From NCBI RefSeq assembly GCF_009730335.1, contig NZ_CP046315.1, positions 1,736,001-1,800,000 on the forward strand: a stretch of DNA of 64,000 nucleotides, given 5' to 3'. Positions 27,898 to 36,397 of this stretch are shown here, piece after piece. Position 1 is the stretch's first letter. Each line of letters opens with the position of its first letter. Below the pieces are notes generated by a model. The model searched no databases, was not told where the DNA came from, and worked only from the letters and a program-made list of their open reading frames with translations. The translations under genes and the position numbers were made by a program. Source of the DNA: Schaalia odontolytica. Lineage in GTDB: Bacteria; Actinomycetota; Actinomycetes; Actinomycetales; Actinomycetaceae.

Positions 27898-27929
27898 GAA
27901 AGCCCCGGGCCAGCTGGCCCGGGGCTTTC
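27898..27929 (+). terminator. Terminator of tRNA-Gly
   Basis: A perfect 32-base palindrome (16-bp arms beginning GAAAGCCCCGGGCCAG) eight bases past the CCA end. Confidence 0.85.
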
Positions 27930-28116
27930 CTGTGCTCGCACCCGACGTTGCTGCTGACTTGGGGGGGGCGACTGCTTCTCACTGGCCATGCGACACACTG
28001 AGGCCTCACACACCTGGCACACGCGATTACGTCAACCTCCCATCGCACCCATGCATCCCTCGCCCACCTGTACTCAGCTTGACCACAAGCACAACCCGCC
28101 TGTGGGCAGCTAAACC

Positions 28117-28291
28117 GGCTCTTCTGAGTTGAGTGTGGGTGAGCGGGTGTTGAGCGGAGGTTGCAGGTATGGGTCGAGGTCTGTCAGATCGACGGTGTAG
28201 GAACCCCCACCATCGGAAGACCTCGACCCCTACCCGGCCACAACACGCCCAACCCCGAACGCCACTCCCACCCCCTCAATGGTGAAGAGCC
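28117..28291. mobile_element. ISL3-like MITE (175 bp, non-coding)
   Basis: Starts with GGCTCTTC (28117-28124) and ends with GAAGAGCC (28284-28291). The inverted ends continue imperfectly (TTGAG and G-rich positions shared). ISL3-family elements of actinobacteria are known for ends beginning GGCTCTTC. An internal 11-bp inverted repeat GGGTCGAGGTC (28171-28181 with 28219-28229) forms a hairpin. There is no transposase. No clear 8-bp target duplication is visible. It lies six bases beyond the stop of the last operon gene and, with the terminator above, fills the gene-free 27891-28296 stretch. Confidence 0.6.
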
Positions 28292-28296
28292 GGTTA

Positions 28297-28767
28297 TCAA
28301 TGCAGGATTGACAACACCACGAATCCCACGATCACGCCCAATAGTGCGGTCCAGGCTGGCCATAGCAGACTCTGCTTTCGACGTACTCTTAGCGAGGACG
28401 CGAGGGTCATCAGCAAAGTCAAGCCACCAACGATCCACATCACTGAACTCAGAGCACCATTGGGAGCATCCAGCGCCAGGACCACCGTGGAGTAGCCGGT
28501 GTAGAGGACAGCCATCAGCAAACCAGTACGGGATTGAACGAGAATCACAACAACTGTTGCCAGCGCACCAGCGATGTGCAGGGCTAGCGTCAACCAAGTT
28601 CCAGTTCCAGCATGAGCTGCTACCAATCCCGGGATGAGAGCCGCAAGTGTACCCACCCGAACGGCTGCCGTAGCTGATGCAAGCGTCATGAGAGGCGCGA
28701 TCTGACCATGCGGACTTGCTTTACTGTGAGCAGAGGTCGTCATAGAGCTTTCGACTGGATCAAGCAT
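28297..28767 (-). CDS. Small multi-spanning membrane protein, last gene of the TOMM operon (candidate immunity protein)
   Basis: 156 residues with about five hydrophobic segments (for example TLALHIAGALATVVVILV, VMWIVGGLTLLMTLASSL, ALLGVIVGFVVLSIL) and a basic RVRRKQ loop. I do not recognise the family. ATG at 28767 has AAGGAG seven bases ahead, which lies directly on the YcaO stop (gap of 11 bases), so it is co-translated with the operon. In streptolysin-S-like operons, integral membrane proteins of unknown family often give self-protection or help export; both roles are inference here. Confidence 0.75.
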   Translation of the reverse strand: MLDPVESSMTTSAHSKASPHGQIAPLMTLASATAAVRVGTLAALIPGLVAAHAGTGTWLTLALHIAGALATVVVILVQSRTGLLMAVLYTGYSTVVLALDAPNGALSSVMWIVGGLTLLMTLASSLRVRRKQSLLWPAWTALLGVIVGFVVLSILH

Positions 28768-28778
28768 GAGCAAACTCC

Positions 28779-30281
28779 TTACGGATAGGGAAGCGGATCT
28801 TGGAGGAGATCCGCCTGATCAATGGGATGATCGCGATAACCTGCATCAACGGGACAATTCAAGTACCAAGGGTGTCCCAGCGCGGGCGCCTGCGGAGGGT
28901 AGGGCTGGGACAGTTCAGGAATAAAAGCCTTCCATACCTTAGTCTGCGTGAAAGCACGGGGAGTGAAGTCAAACATAATCGGATCTATGCCACGAGACTG
29001 CATCGCTAAGTGAATACGCTTAACCGGGTCAGGTTCCGCAGCGTCACATCGGGCATACAATTCACTCAGTTTCACTTCGCCACCACCATTGAAGTACCAG
29101 TCAGCTTTCTTCTGATTCTGTTGATACCCATAGAACGTGATCGCTTGTACGAACCGGTCGAATTCGTAAGGCTTAGCATCGGCACGTATTCCAAATAGCC
29201 GCCTGAAAGCAATTTCAAACTGCCAATTATCAGCCAACTGACAAATGCGCAAGGAGCGTTCTGACTGACAGTACTCACCGAGCGCAGAACGCATCGCCGC
29301 ATCGGGGCTTGCTCCCACCCCGCCACCAGCGTTGTAGCGCAAATCCTCCAACCAGTTATCAAACTCGATGGCCGTCAACACGGGGAATTCGAAAAAGTCG
29401 AGGTTCTGCAGGTAGAATTCCGGCTTTCCGATTCCCCGATCCAATTCGGACAGGTGTCTACGCACCTTTGCATCGCGGGGCTCAACGTCCATCACGATAC
29501 GATCTAAGGGAACACGTGCGTGCCAACGTAGATTTACTGCGTCCCGCTCGATAAGTTCGTCGAGCGCATGGTAGACAGCACGATCCGTAGTGATATGGCT
29601 TGCCAATCCACCGGAGGGTGCTAGACCGATAAGTGGCTCATCGTCTGGGCGGTAGTAGATGAACAGCACAAGCTGAGCTGGGACCCAGATAGTCTCACCC
29701 GAGTAGAGCCGGGTACCCGGAATCCACCCCATCGTCGTGTTATCGTCCCAGCGGTCGAAGCCGAAGTGAGGGTCGGAGAACTGCGCTTCAGAAAAGATTG
29801 GAAGATCTTCCGGTCCGAGGCAGTGCTTACCTCGATCTTCCATCTCCCGACGAGTGCCATTCTGTAACCGGTCTGCCCAGGACAAAAACGCAAATGAACC
29901 GAGCACCCGTTCGATTCCCTCACCCATGGAGGACACGTACATGTCGTGCAGATCAAGGCCCTTACCGCCGCCGTAGACCTGGCTAGCATAGGATGAATTA
30001 AGCCCAGCAACGCCGAGTAGCTTACTCGAAATATGGTCAAAGTCAAAGTACTGACCATGACCGACGTGTAGCCCTGCACCAGAAGCCGGGCGAAAATACG
30101 TTGTGAGGAGCCGAATGAAGGCACTCGGAGCGTACAATGACTCCGTCTCCACTAGTGCATGATACTCATCATCATTCAAAGTGGGCTTGATGATCGGTCG
30201 ACGACGATTGAACGTCCTGACAATCATGGAGTCATCCCCGACCCCACTAGTAATGGTGGGCAATTGATAACTAGAAATCAC
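28779..30281 (-). CDS. YcaO cyclodehydratase (SagD-like) of a TOMM pathway
   Basis: 500-residue YcaO-family protein that, with a SagC-like partner, uses ATP to turn Cys/Ser/Thr of the precursor into azolines. Evidence: family regions SMGEGIERVLGSFAFL (near residue 120), APSGGLASHITTDRAVYHALDELIERDAV (near 230; the ExxER helix is part of the ATP site), and AGGGVGASPDAAMRSALGEYCQSE (near 325). The C-terminus is PLPYP, the proline-rich tail known to matter for TOMM YcaO catalysis. GTG start at 30281 chosen: AAGGAAG lies upstream and the codon overlaps the permease stop by four bases (GTGA). The longer frame to 30374 would overlap the permease by 97 bases. Confidence 0.93.
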   Translation of the reverse strand: MISSYQLPTITSGVGDDSMIVRTFNRRRPIIKPTLNDDEYHALVETESLYAPSAFIRLLTTYFRPASGAGLHVGHGQYFDFDHISSKLLGVAGLNSSYASQVYGGGKGLDLHDMYVSSMGEGIERVLGSFAFLSWADRLQNGTRREMEDRGKHCLGPEDLPIFSEAQFSDPHFGFDRWDDNTTMGWIPGTRLYSGETIWVPAQLVLFIYYRPDDEPLIGLAPSGGLASHITTDRAVYHALDELIERDAVNLRWHARVPLDRIVMDVEPRDAKVRRHLSELDRGIGKPEFYLQNLDFFEFPVLTAIEFDNWLEDLRYNAGGGVGASPDAAMRSALGEYCQSERSLRICQLADNWQFEIAFRRLFGIRADAKPYEFDRFVQAITFYGYQQNQKKADWYFNGGGEVKLSELYARCDAAEPDPVKRIHLAMQSRGIDPIMFDFTPRAFTQTKVWKAFIPELSQPYPPQAPALGHPWYLNCPVDAGYRDHPIDQADLLQDPLPYP

Positions 30282-31030
30282 GAGTTGCTTCCTTCCCAGT
30301 CGAATGTTCGAACCGTGATTAGATTCAAAATGACGGTAGCAACTATCAAAAAGACTAGAGGCCACCACGAACATTGCTGCCCAAGATAGGCGTCCATGAG
30401 TGCTTGGTTAAGAATCGTGAGGGGATTAAACTCTGAAACTGTCTGCAGCCAGTCGGGGAAGGACTCACGTGGGAGTGCGGCACCGCTGCTGAAAAACATC
30501 AGAAAGAACATAGCAGCCGACACAACTTGGACGCTTCGGACGGGCATTGCAAGACCCCCCAAACAGAGTCCGAGACTCATGGTGACATAAAGTGAAATAG
30601 CTGACACCACTAGCAGCATCGGCCAGTTGGCATGCGGAGCCGGTCCGTAAACAACCAAGGTAACCACTGCCAATGCGACGATCGAGATTGCGACGACGAC
30701 CGCCGCGGTGCAAAACTGCGCGATGAAATATGCGCTGGACGGGACCGGCGATAGACGATAGCGCTTCAGTACACCTTGACCCCGGTTCTCTGCAATATGA
30801 ATCGACATCCCCATAAGACCTACGTTTGCTGCGGTAACACCAATCATCGTCGCCATATAGGCATCAATGAAACGACCGCCCGCCGGCAATTCTTCTGTGC
30901 CACCGATCGATCCTACGAAGAGGAGTAGAATTAGTGGGAACGCTAGTGAGAAGAAAACCGCGAATGGCTCCCGAAGGAACAAAAGGGTTTCCACACGGAA
31001 CAGCGCCCATGTTGATCGCCAAACGTTCAT
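30278..31030 (-). CDS. ABC-2 type permease of the TOMM exporter (SagH/I-like)
   Basis: 250-residue membrane protein with six hydrophobic segments, normal for ABC-2 permeases (starts MNVWRSTWALFRVETLLFLR; GVLKRYRLSPVPSSAYFIAQF in the central loop; LGLCLGGLAMPVRSVQ; FFSSGAALPRESFPDWLQ near the end, a typical ABC-2 signature). It overlaps the ATPase gene by four bases (ATGA). It should export the modified peptide with that ATPase, presumably as a homodimer because only one permease gene is present. Confidence 0.92.
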   Translation of the reverse strand: MNVWRSTWALFRVETLLFLREPFAVFFSLAFPLILLLFVGSIGGTEELPAGGRFIDAYMATMIGVTAANVGLMGMSIHIAENRGQGVLKRYRLSPVPSSAYFIAQFCTAAVVVAISIVALAVVTLVVYGPAPHANWPMLLVVSAISLYVTMSLGLCLGGLAMPVRSVQVVSAAMFFLMFFSSGAALPRESFPDWLQTVSEFNPLTILNQALMDAYLGQQCSWWPLVFLIVATVILNLITVRTFDWEGSNS

Positions 31031-31911
31031 TTTTCCTCCTCAGCTGTCTGCGCTTCGCGCGTCACGACGTCCCCCAGATTGGTGGGCCTCAACACTGCCG
31101 TGCGGCCACTGGGAATGTTCTGAACTGCCCGTTCGAGGGTCGGCCGATCTCCGAACACCAGCAGAGCCCCCTCCGGGCTCAGCTGGGTATGTCCGGCGGC
31201 CTGCCATGGCGCTTGATCTGTGCCGCGGGGAAGCACGACGCACGCGTCGGCACCCAGCGTTGACATGAGGCTATCAACCGTGCCCTCACGGCGAACACGA
31301 CCGCGTGCCATAATTAAGATTCGGTCCGCGAGGTCTGCCGCGTGGTCAACCTCATGTAGTGTTGCCAACACCGTTAGGCCCCGGTCCCGACGGTCTTTGA
31401 GCACAGCGACGAGTGCTGAGCGTGCCTCTGGGTCCAGCCCGGCCGTTGGTTCGTCGAGGAAGACGATTCGCGGGTCGCCCATGAAGGCCAAAACGAGGCT
31501 CACACGACGTTTCTGTCCGCCGCTGAGTGTATCGAAGCGCTTGCCCGCGATCGTCTCAATTGTCATTGCTTGCATCAGGTCGGAAGGTGGGCCGTCAACG
31601 CCGTAAATGCTCGCGAAGAGGCTGAGTGCCTCGCGGACCTTTATTCGGGGTGGCAGCTGTTCTTGCTGCATCTGAACGCCCACTCCTTCAGGTAGTGGGG
31701 AACCATAGGCGTGCACTTTTCCACACAGAGTAACGGTGCCAGCATCTGGTTTACGCAGCCCTTCAACGCACTCAAGAAAAGTAGTCTTTCCAGAGCCGTT
31801 GTGGCCTAGGATCGTCACGATCTCTCCCGCTGCGAGTGATAGATCAACCCCATCCACCGCCTTCGTTTCCCCATAGGTTTTACGAATACCTTGGGCTTCG
31901 AAAACGTTCAT
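31027..31911 (-). CDS. ABC transporter ATP-binding protein of the TOMM exporter (SagG-like)
   Basis: 294-residue ATPase. Walker A LGHNGSGKTT near residue 35, Q-loop EQLPPRIKVREALSLFAS, signature LSGGQKRRVSLVLAF near residue 134, Walker B RIVFLDEPTAGLDPEA, H-loop ATLHEVDHAADLADR. The extra C-terminal 80 residues are seen in DrrA-type export ATPases. Four-base overlaps on both sides (with the unknown 336-residue gene and the permease). The partner for secretion of the mature peptide. Confidence 0.94.
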   Translation of the reverse strand: MNVFEAQGIRKTYGETKAVDGVDLSLAAGEIVTILGHNGSGKTTFLECVEGLRKPDAGTVTLCGKVHAYGSPLPEGVGVQMQQEQLPPRIKVREALSLFASIYGVDGPPSDLMQAMTIETIAGKRFDTLSGGQKRRVSLVLAFMGDPRIVFLDEPTAGLDPEARSALVAVLKDRRDRGLTVLATLHEVDHAADLADRILIMARGRVRREGTVDSLMSTLGADACVVLPRGTDQAPWQAAGHTQLSPEGALLVFGDRPTLERAVQNIPSGRTAVLRPTNLGDVVTREAQTAEEEK

Positions 31912-32918
31912 GCATTCCTCCTAATTCCAAGTAGGCTCGCCGTTTCGTCGCCGAATGACCGACGTATATGGTTTTCAGGAATTCCGCAATCACGCCAAAT
32001 CCGCTGCTCTTCGTCAAGTGCATATCGCGGATGCATGCCAAGCCCGGGGGCTCCACTTCCGCCAACGAGCCATGTCGAAGAGGCGACTAGGCCAAGTACT
32101 GAGCGCAGCAGAGCCCATCCCTTAGCAAGGACTTCCCTATCGCACTTCGAGAGCGGAACCATTCCCAAGTGCTTCATGGCCTCACGCTGCCCCATCGCCA
32201 TCCCGCCTGGTGCTCGAAGCCGCAAAATACGCGCGTGATGCGGCATAATCCTAGACATTTCATCTAAGCCAGGAGCTGACGTCAGTGCAGCCAAGTCAGC
32301 CTGAACGCGCGTGGATGCCATGAGAGGAGTCAGAGGGATACCCCACGCGATCAACTCTCGAGCGATGACTTCGTCTGCACCGCAGGGTAGCTCACCCAAC
32401 TCCAGTAGAGTTCGTTGCGCATTCGCAGGAGCACTGCCCACCCTATAACCATGCCGTGCACCAATCGCAACAGCCGCAACACGGAGTGACTCAATGGTAC
32501 TGCCTGAGGGTAGGGATGGTAACGTGTCTAAAGTGCTCGGATGAGGCTCAATAGCAACTGATAAACCTGTATCTCGCGCAACCGCGAGAAGGCGTCGAAG
32601 GTCCTCACCACCACATGTGCTTCCCACGCACATGATACGCATACCCAAGCGCGCCATTCCGGAGATGACGGCTTCACTCACTTCCGCTGGAATCGTATTT
32701 CGCAGACCCGAGGGTTTCTCGTCAATCCAAGCACCTCCCCACAGGTGTTGACAGCCTTGTGCCTTCGCCCACGCAGCATACTCAACGGAGACACCAAGTC
32801 GGCGCAGTGGAAGCACCGGGTCTGCCATCATTGTTGCGATTGAAACAATGTCACAAAGTGAACCGTCAACAGGACTGGCAACGTATCCTGCACCTGTCGC
32901 ATGGAAGTCACACAGCAT
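31908..32918 (-). CDS. Unknown 336-residue protein inside the TOMM operon
   Basis: I cannot assign a family with confidence. The first about 230 residues alternate strands and helices, and GLSVAIEPHPSTLDT (near residue 125) recalls the 'laiEnHps' strand of xylose-isomerase-like TIM barrels. The C-terminal 100 residues contain RILRLRAPGGMAMGQREAMKHLG and a hydrophobic helix GWALLRSVLGLVASSTWLVG. Six cysteines and several histidines could bind metal. GGGGG precedes the ATG. It overlaps the CPBP-protease gene by 11 bases and the ATPase gene by four, so it belongs to the pathway. Role as an extra tailoring enzyme is inferred only from position. Confidence 0.75.
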   Translation of the reverse strand: MLCDFHATGAGYVASPVDGSLCDIVSIATMMADPVLPLRRLGVSVEYAAWAKAQGCQHLWGGAWIDEKPSGLRNTIPAEVSEAVISGMARLGMRIMCVGSTCGGEDLRRLLAVARDTGLSVAIEPHPSTLDTLPSLPSGSTIESLRVAAVAIGARHGYRVGSAPANAQRTLLELGELPCGADEVIARELIAWGIPLTPLMASTRVQADLAALTSAPGLDEMSRIMPHHARILRLRAPGGMAMGQREAMKHLGMVPLSKCDREVLAKGWALLRSVLGLVASSTWLVGGSGAPGLGMHPRYALDEEQRIWRDCGIPENHIRRSFGDETASLLGIRRNA

Positions 32919-33606
32919 GGCACCCCCTTATCCTCTGCGATCGTCGCCATACGAGATATTGAAAGAATAGGTGTGCCACAACAGCAGCAATAATACTGCC
33001 ACCCAGCAACACCAAAAGGCTCCACAAGAAACCTGCAATCATTTTGGCGAGGATTGCATTGATTCCAAATGCGACGTGGTGTAAGCCGAAAATAATACTG
33101 TTTGCAAGAATAGCGAATAACACTCCATGTTCGCTCCAGACCGCGTGAAGTAGGGCGCCTCGGAACAGGAGCTCTTCCATCAGTGCTGTGCCAATGGCAA
33201 CCGTCCACCAAATTCCACGCCGTTTGATAAGCGCATCGACTGACGCCTTTGCATCCCTGATGAAAACCGCCATCGCAAGGGTTGCCCGCTCAGCAGATCC
33301 TATAGCCGACGAGAGTAACAGTTCAAAGAGATACGGAACAATTGCAACAACGGGAGCCAATAGTATTGACAACAGCGCTCTCCACCATGCGTTAAAAACA
33401 ATAGCATCAATCGGAATGAATCCTCGCACGACCACCAATACATTACCGATAGCTAGAAAAACGAGGTAGACGACAGCAGCACGGTCAACCACCCAAGGTT
33501 CTAGAAACAGGAGTTTCTTGGAAACCCGGTCGATAATCATCATCATGATGCCATAGCAGGGTAGAATACCGACACTGATCGTCAGTACAATGGAACTGGC
33601 GGTCAT
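32908..33606 (-). CDS. CPBP-family intramembrane protease (SagE-like)
   Basis: 232-residue membrane protein with about six or seven helices. The CPBP/Abi motifs are present: EELLFRGALLHAV (glutamates near residue 143), NSIIFGLHHVAF (His near 173) and a distal HLFFQ. SagE-like CPBP proteins in streptolysin operons are proposed to remove the leader peptide or give immunity. The start overlaps the SagB-like stop by four bases (ATGA). With no other peptidase in the operon, it is the best candidate for cutting after the PGG site of the precursor. Confidence 0.9.
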   Translation of the reverse strand: MTASSIVLTISVGILPCYGIMMMIIDRVSKKLLFLEPWVVDRAAVVYLVFLAIGNVLVVVRGFIPIDAIVFNAWWRALLSILLAPVVAIVPYLFELLLSSAIGSAERATLAMAVFIRDAKASVDALIKRRGIWWTVAIGTALMEELLFRGALLHAVWSEHGVLFAILANSIIFGLHHVAFGINAILAKMIAGFLWSLLVLLGGSIIAAVVAHLFFQYLVWRRSQRIRGCHAV

Positions 33607-34559
33607 GCTCGGATACCCGGTTTATTGCCAACAGACACGAGCAGCTGCGCGAAATGGTCACGCCCGTCGACGCGAAGAAGCGAGTTGAGCGCATCATCCC
33701 GGAAGGCAGCAACTGCGTTAATGGCAAGATTCATGCTTGCTCCAGCGAGATACATCTGCCCACAGACATTTCCCGCATCGAGTCCCATATATCGATATCC
33801 ACGCGAGCCATACTTCCACGACACCCGATTGAAATTACCGATAATCGCGATGACTGCCTGTGCATGCATCAGCCAGTCGGTACCTAAGGTGGTCGCAACA
33901 ATTGGAAGGCGGAAGTCACCAATCTCGGCTAGGACAAGCGAATGTTCTAGCGGGTCGTAATGATAACGGCCTGGCTCAATACCCTCCACGTTCTGGACAA
34001 AAACCTGAATATCCACAGACTGCAGACCACCAGCTGATGCGAATACCCTACGCGGAATGTCGCGACGTTGATAGGCGCGCGCCACCCCCTTCGAACCACA
34101 GCTCATGCGCAGGAAAGCAGCAAGTTCCATGAAAGAAAGTGGTTGGAAATTAAACACCGGAGTTGATCTCCGCCGATGAATTAACTCATCAAGCTCACGA
34201 GCACACTCTGGAACCTGGTCAGGAAGCGCGATGCGCGTTTCGCCTTCGCGGATAACCTTGAGATCAGGAGAACGCACAGCTTTTGATAGATCGGCACCAT
34301 CAGTATTCGCTTCTGCACGCATCACACGATGCACAATATGCGCGATTCGAAGGTCCTGATCACTTGACTGCATCAAATTCTCATGAATCAAGCAAGATAC
34401 GGCATCGGAGAACGCTTCCGAACACTCACCTGACTGAACCGCTTCCTCCAGCATACGCACAACACGTTTCTCAAGGGTTATCGGCAACGATGAACGGTTA
34501 TCCTCGAATGCGACGTCCGTGTCAACATGCGCACGCCGCTTGCTCTGAGTTATCGACAT
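33603..34559 (-). CDS. SagB-family azoline dehydrogenase
   Basis: 318-residue flavin-dependent nitroreductase-fold enzyme that oxidises azolines to azoles. SagB signatures: LIHRRRSTPVF (near residue 130; FMN phosphate-binding arginines), ASAGGLQSVDIQVFVQNVEGIEPGRYHYDP (near 190-220), YGSRGYRYMGLDAGNVCGQMYLAG (near 255; the GxRxYRxxxxDxGxxxxN helix) and a C-terminal VSVGNKPG. The N-terminal 110 residues are the helical extension usual for SagB. The start overlaps the previous dehydrogenase-like stop by one base (TAATG). Confidence 0.92.
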   Translation of the reverse strand: MSITQSKRRAHVDTDVAFEDNRSSLPITLEKRVVRMLEEAVQSGECSEAFSDAVSCLIHENLMQSSDQDLRIAHIVHRVMRAEANTDGADLSKAVRSPDLKVIREGETRIALPDQVPECARELDELIHRRRSTPVFNFQPLSFMELAAFLRMSCGSKGVARAYQRRDIPRRVFASAGGLQSVDIQVFVQNVEGIEPGRYHYDPLEHSLVLAEIGDFRLPIVATTLGTDWLMHAQAVIAIIGNFNRVSWKYGSRGYRYMGLDAGNVCGQMYLAGASMNLAINAVAAFRDDALNSLLRVDGRDHFAQLLVSVGNKPGIRA

Positions 34560-35365
34560 TATTGGTCTCCATTGCTGTTTGAGCCAGTGATTGAGGCTAA
34601 AGCGACCACGAAGCGTTCGACCCCGTCTTGATCGAGTACACGATCGACCGTAGTATCAACGAAATCGACGGCGATCGTAATGTTTAGACCATGTTCAGCA
34701 AAAATAGTTCCCAAATTACCCACGAGCATTCCCGTTTCCAAAAGCGCGTTACGGTAACCTCGAGGGCCATGAGTAACCTGCAGCCGCTGGGGCGCGAGCA
34801 CCACGGCCAGGAAAACTGGAGCTCCCATGAACGCATGGCGGACATCCACCGAGACGGACTCCACTAGTTCCCTCCGTCGCACATCGTCGAAGAGTCTTGT
34901 CCGCACAAGGAATTCTTCACCTGCCGGAAGGAGATGTACCCACTCATCGACGATCACCAACACGTCTGCGGCAAACAACAGCCCGCTCTGCAAACCTACG
35001 CGAGCGAGCACCGTGAGCGCTTCGCCAAGGGACGCAGGTAGCGTATCCAAGCTGACCATAGGCCCTTCTCTTTCCCCAGACAGATCGAAGACACGACCCG
35101 ATTCTAGGAACCACTTACGTAGAGACTTCTGTTCCTCTACGTCGGGAAGATCATCCAAGGCGCCTCGTCGCCAACGCGCATTCACTTGGTACATCTCAGC
35201 AACGTCACCTTCGGCGTCGGCGAGCCTATTCTGATAACTATCCCGACGGGTAGGGGCAACGAGCCTTAAGCCAGTACCTGGAAGTACAGTTTGTTCAAGT
35301 CCATGATCGAAACTTGGATCTACAACCAGACACTCCGTTGTATTCGTAACTTCATTCTGCATCAT
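34559..35365 (-). CDS. Second SagB-like nitroreductase-fold protein
   Basis: 268 residues. The C-terminal third (HGPRGYRNALLETGMLVGNL followed by GTIFAEHGLNITIAVDFVD) matches the SagB helix RGYRxxLLExGxxxxN and the later 'GFxD' region, but the N-terminal FMN-binding RRS motif is not evident, so it may be a degenerate or regulatory partner. ATG at 35365 has GAGG five bases upstream; a further frame to 35455 would run into the SagC-like gene. It begins seven bases after the SagC-like stop. Function inferred: a heteromeric dehydrogenase with the next gene product. Confidence 0.75.
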   Translation of the reverse strand: MMQNEVTNTTECLVVDPSFDHGLEQTVLPGTGLRLVAPTRRDSYQNRLADAEGDVAEMYQVNARWRRGALDDLPDVEEQKSLRKWFLESGRVFDLSGEREGPMVSLDTLPASLGEALTVLARVGLQSGLLFAADVLVIVDEWVHLLPAGEEFLVRTRLFDDVRRRELVESVSVDVRHAFMGAPVFLAVVLAPQRLQVTHGPRGYRNALLETGMLVGNLGTIFAEHGLNITIAVDFVDTTVDRVLDQDGVERFVVALASITGSNSNGDQ

Positions 35366-35372
35366 GATTACC

Positions 35373-36374
35373 TCAGAGGAAGGCGTGCTGCAAATCAGGG
35401 CGGTAACGACTACAGGACGGACACCTGGGGAGCTGAAGGATTCGATGGCTAACAACCTCGAACCTATTGGTTTCTACACGTACAACACGCTCAGCAAAAC
35501 GCGACATAGTCTTCTCCTGTGCATCTTCTATGGCCAAAGCCGCCCATGCAGATGCCATCGCAGCTACTGGCGCACTAACCGACTTATCTTCCGGATAGCG
35601 GGCAAGATTATCCTTAAAGACCAAAAATTCGTCCCGTAGGTGACGAGCACCCTCGTCCTGAACCTCGAAGCACGTATAACACGCGGTCTCGCCCGGGTAC
35701 ACCATAGGACCGACCTGTATCTCAGGACCATCGGCAAACACATACGGAAGGGGTATGCTCAATTCATGAGCGATCTCATTAGCGGTATGGTTAAGCACGG
35801 GTCGCAATACATTGGTGGCAACAATGAAAAGATCACTCATACTGAGGACCGTGTCGAACTGCCCGGTTGAGAGCGCCTCGGCATCCCCCGCAGTCACAGA
35901 GATGCCTTCCATGTCGCTAAGCAGCTTCAGCAGAGTCTCACCAACACTGCCTTCACCGATGAGCGCAACCGAGCACTCCTTTTTCTCGCTCAGCGGACAT
36001 ATAACCTCATCCTCGACCAGTCGCTGCATAATGGGTTCGATATGCTCGATAGTCGTTTGGAGGCGATCTGCAAGTTCACTGAGCGTGCCAGGGATAGTCA
36101 GCTCCTGCACGAGCTTTGAGAGGATCCGGCGATTCTAGTTATCCCGTATAACTTTAGAAAACGCTGCCCTACTTCCGTCGCGAACGAAAATCTCATCGTC
36201 GCCCTGCGGAAGCAGGTAGAGGCCGCTTCGCAATTGGAATGTTGCTTCTTCATCAACATCAATCGACATAATCATGTCTTTCTTTGAACACTGAGGTAAC
36301 TGTAATCTGATGGTTGCCGACGCACTTGGGAGCACGTCGGCAACCCAAGGATCGGCATACGACTTCTTCGTCAT
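35373..36374 (-). pseudogene. SagC-like (ThiF/RRE) leader-binding protein interrupted by an in-frame TAG
   Basis: Two frames in the same phase flank a TAG at 36135-36137. The first (36374-36138, 79 residues) ends LRSGLYLLPQGDDEIFVRDGSRAAFSKVIRDN, the beta-hairpin part of the RiPP recognition element; after the amber codon the sequence continues NRRILSKLVQELTIPGTLSELADRLQ..., its helical part, then an E1/ThiF-like domain with CSVALIGEGSVGETLLKLL, ETACYTCFEV and a C-terminal CPSC. No shift in frame and no strong ribosome binding site before the only near start (GTG at 36110). The whole would be about 333 residues, normal for SagC/TOMM leader-binding partners. Either a recent nonsense mutation, a base-call error, suppression, or two separately made halves. 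Starts 23 bases after the precursor stop. Confidence 0.8.
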
Positions 36375-36397
36375 ATTGTCACGGTTTCATGATATCG

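Noticed and set aside
28779-30374. 531-residue start for the YcaO protein
   Set aside because: It would overlap the permease gene by 97 bases; the GTG at 30281 has a ribosome binding site and a four-base coupled overlap.
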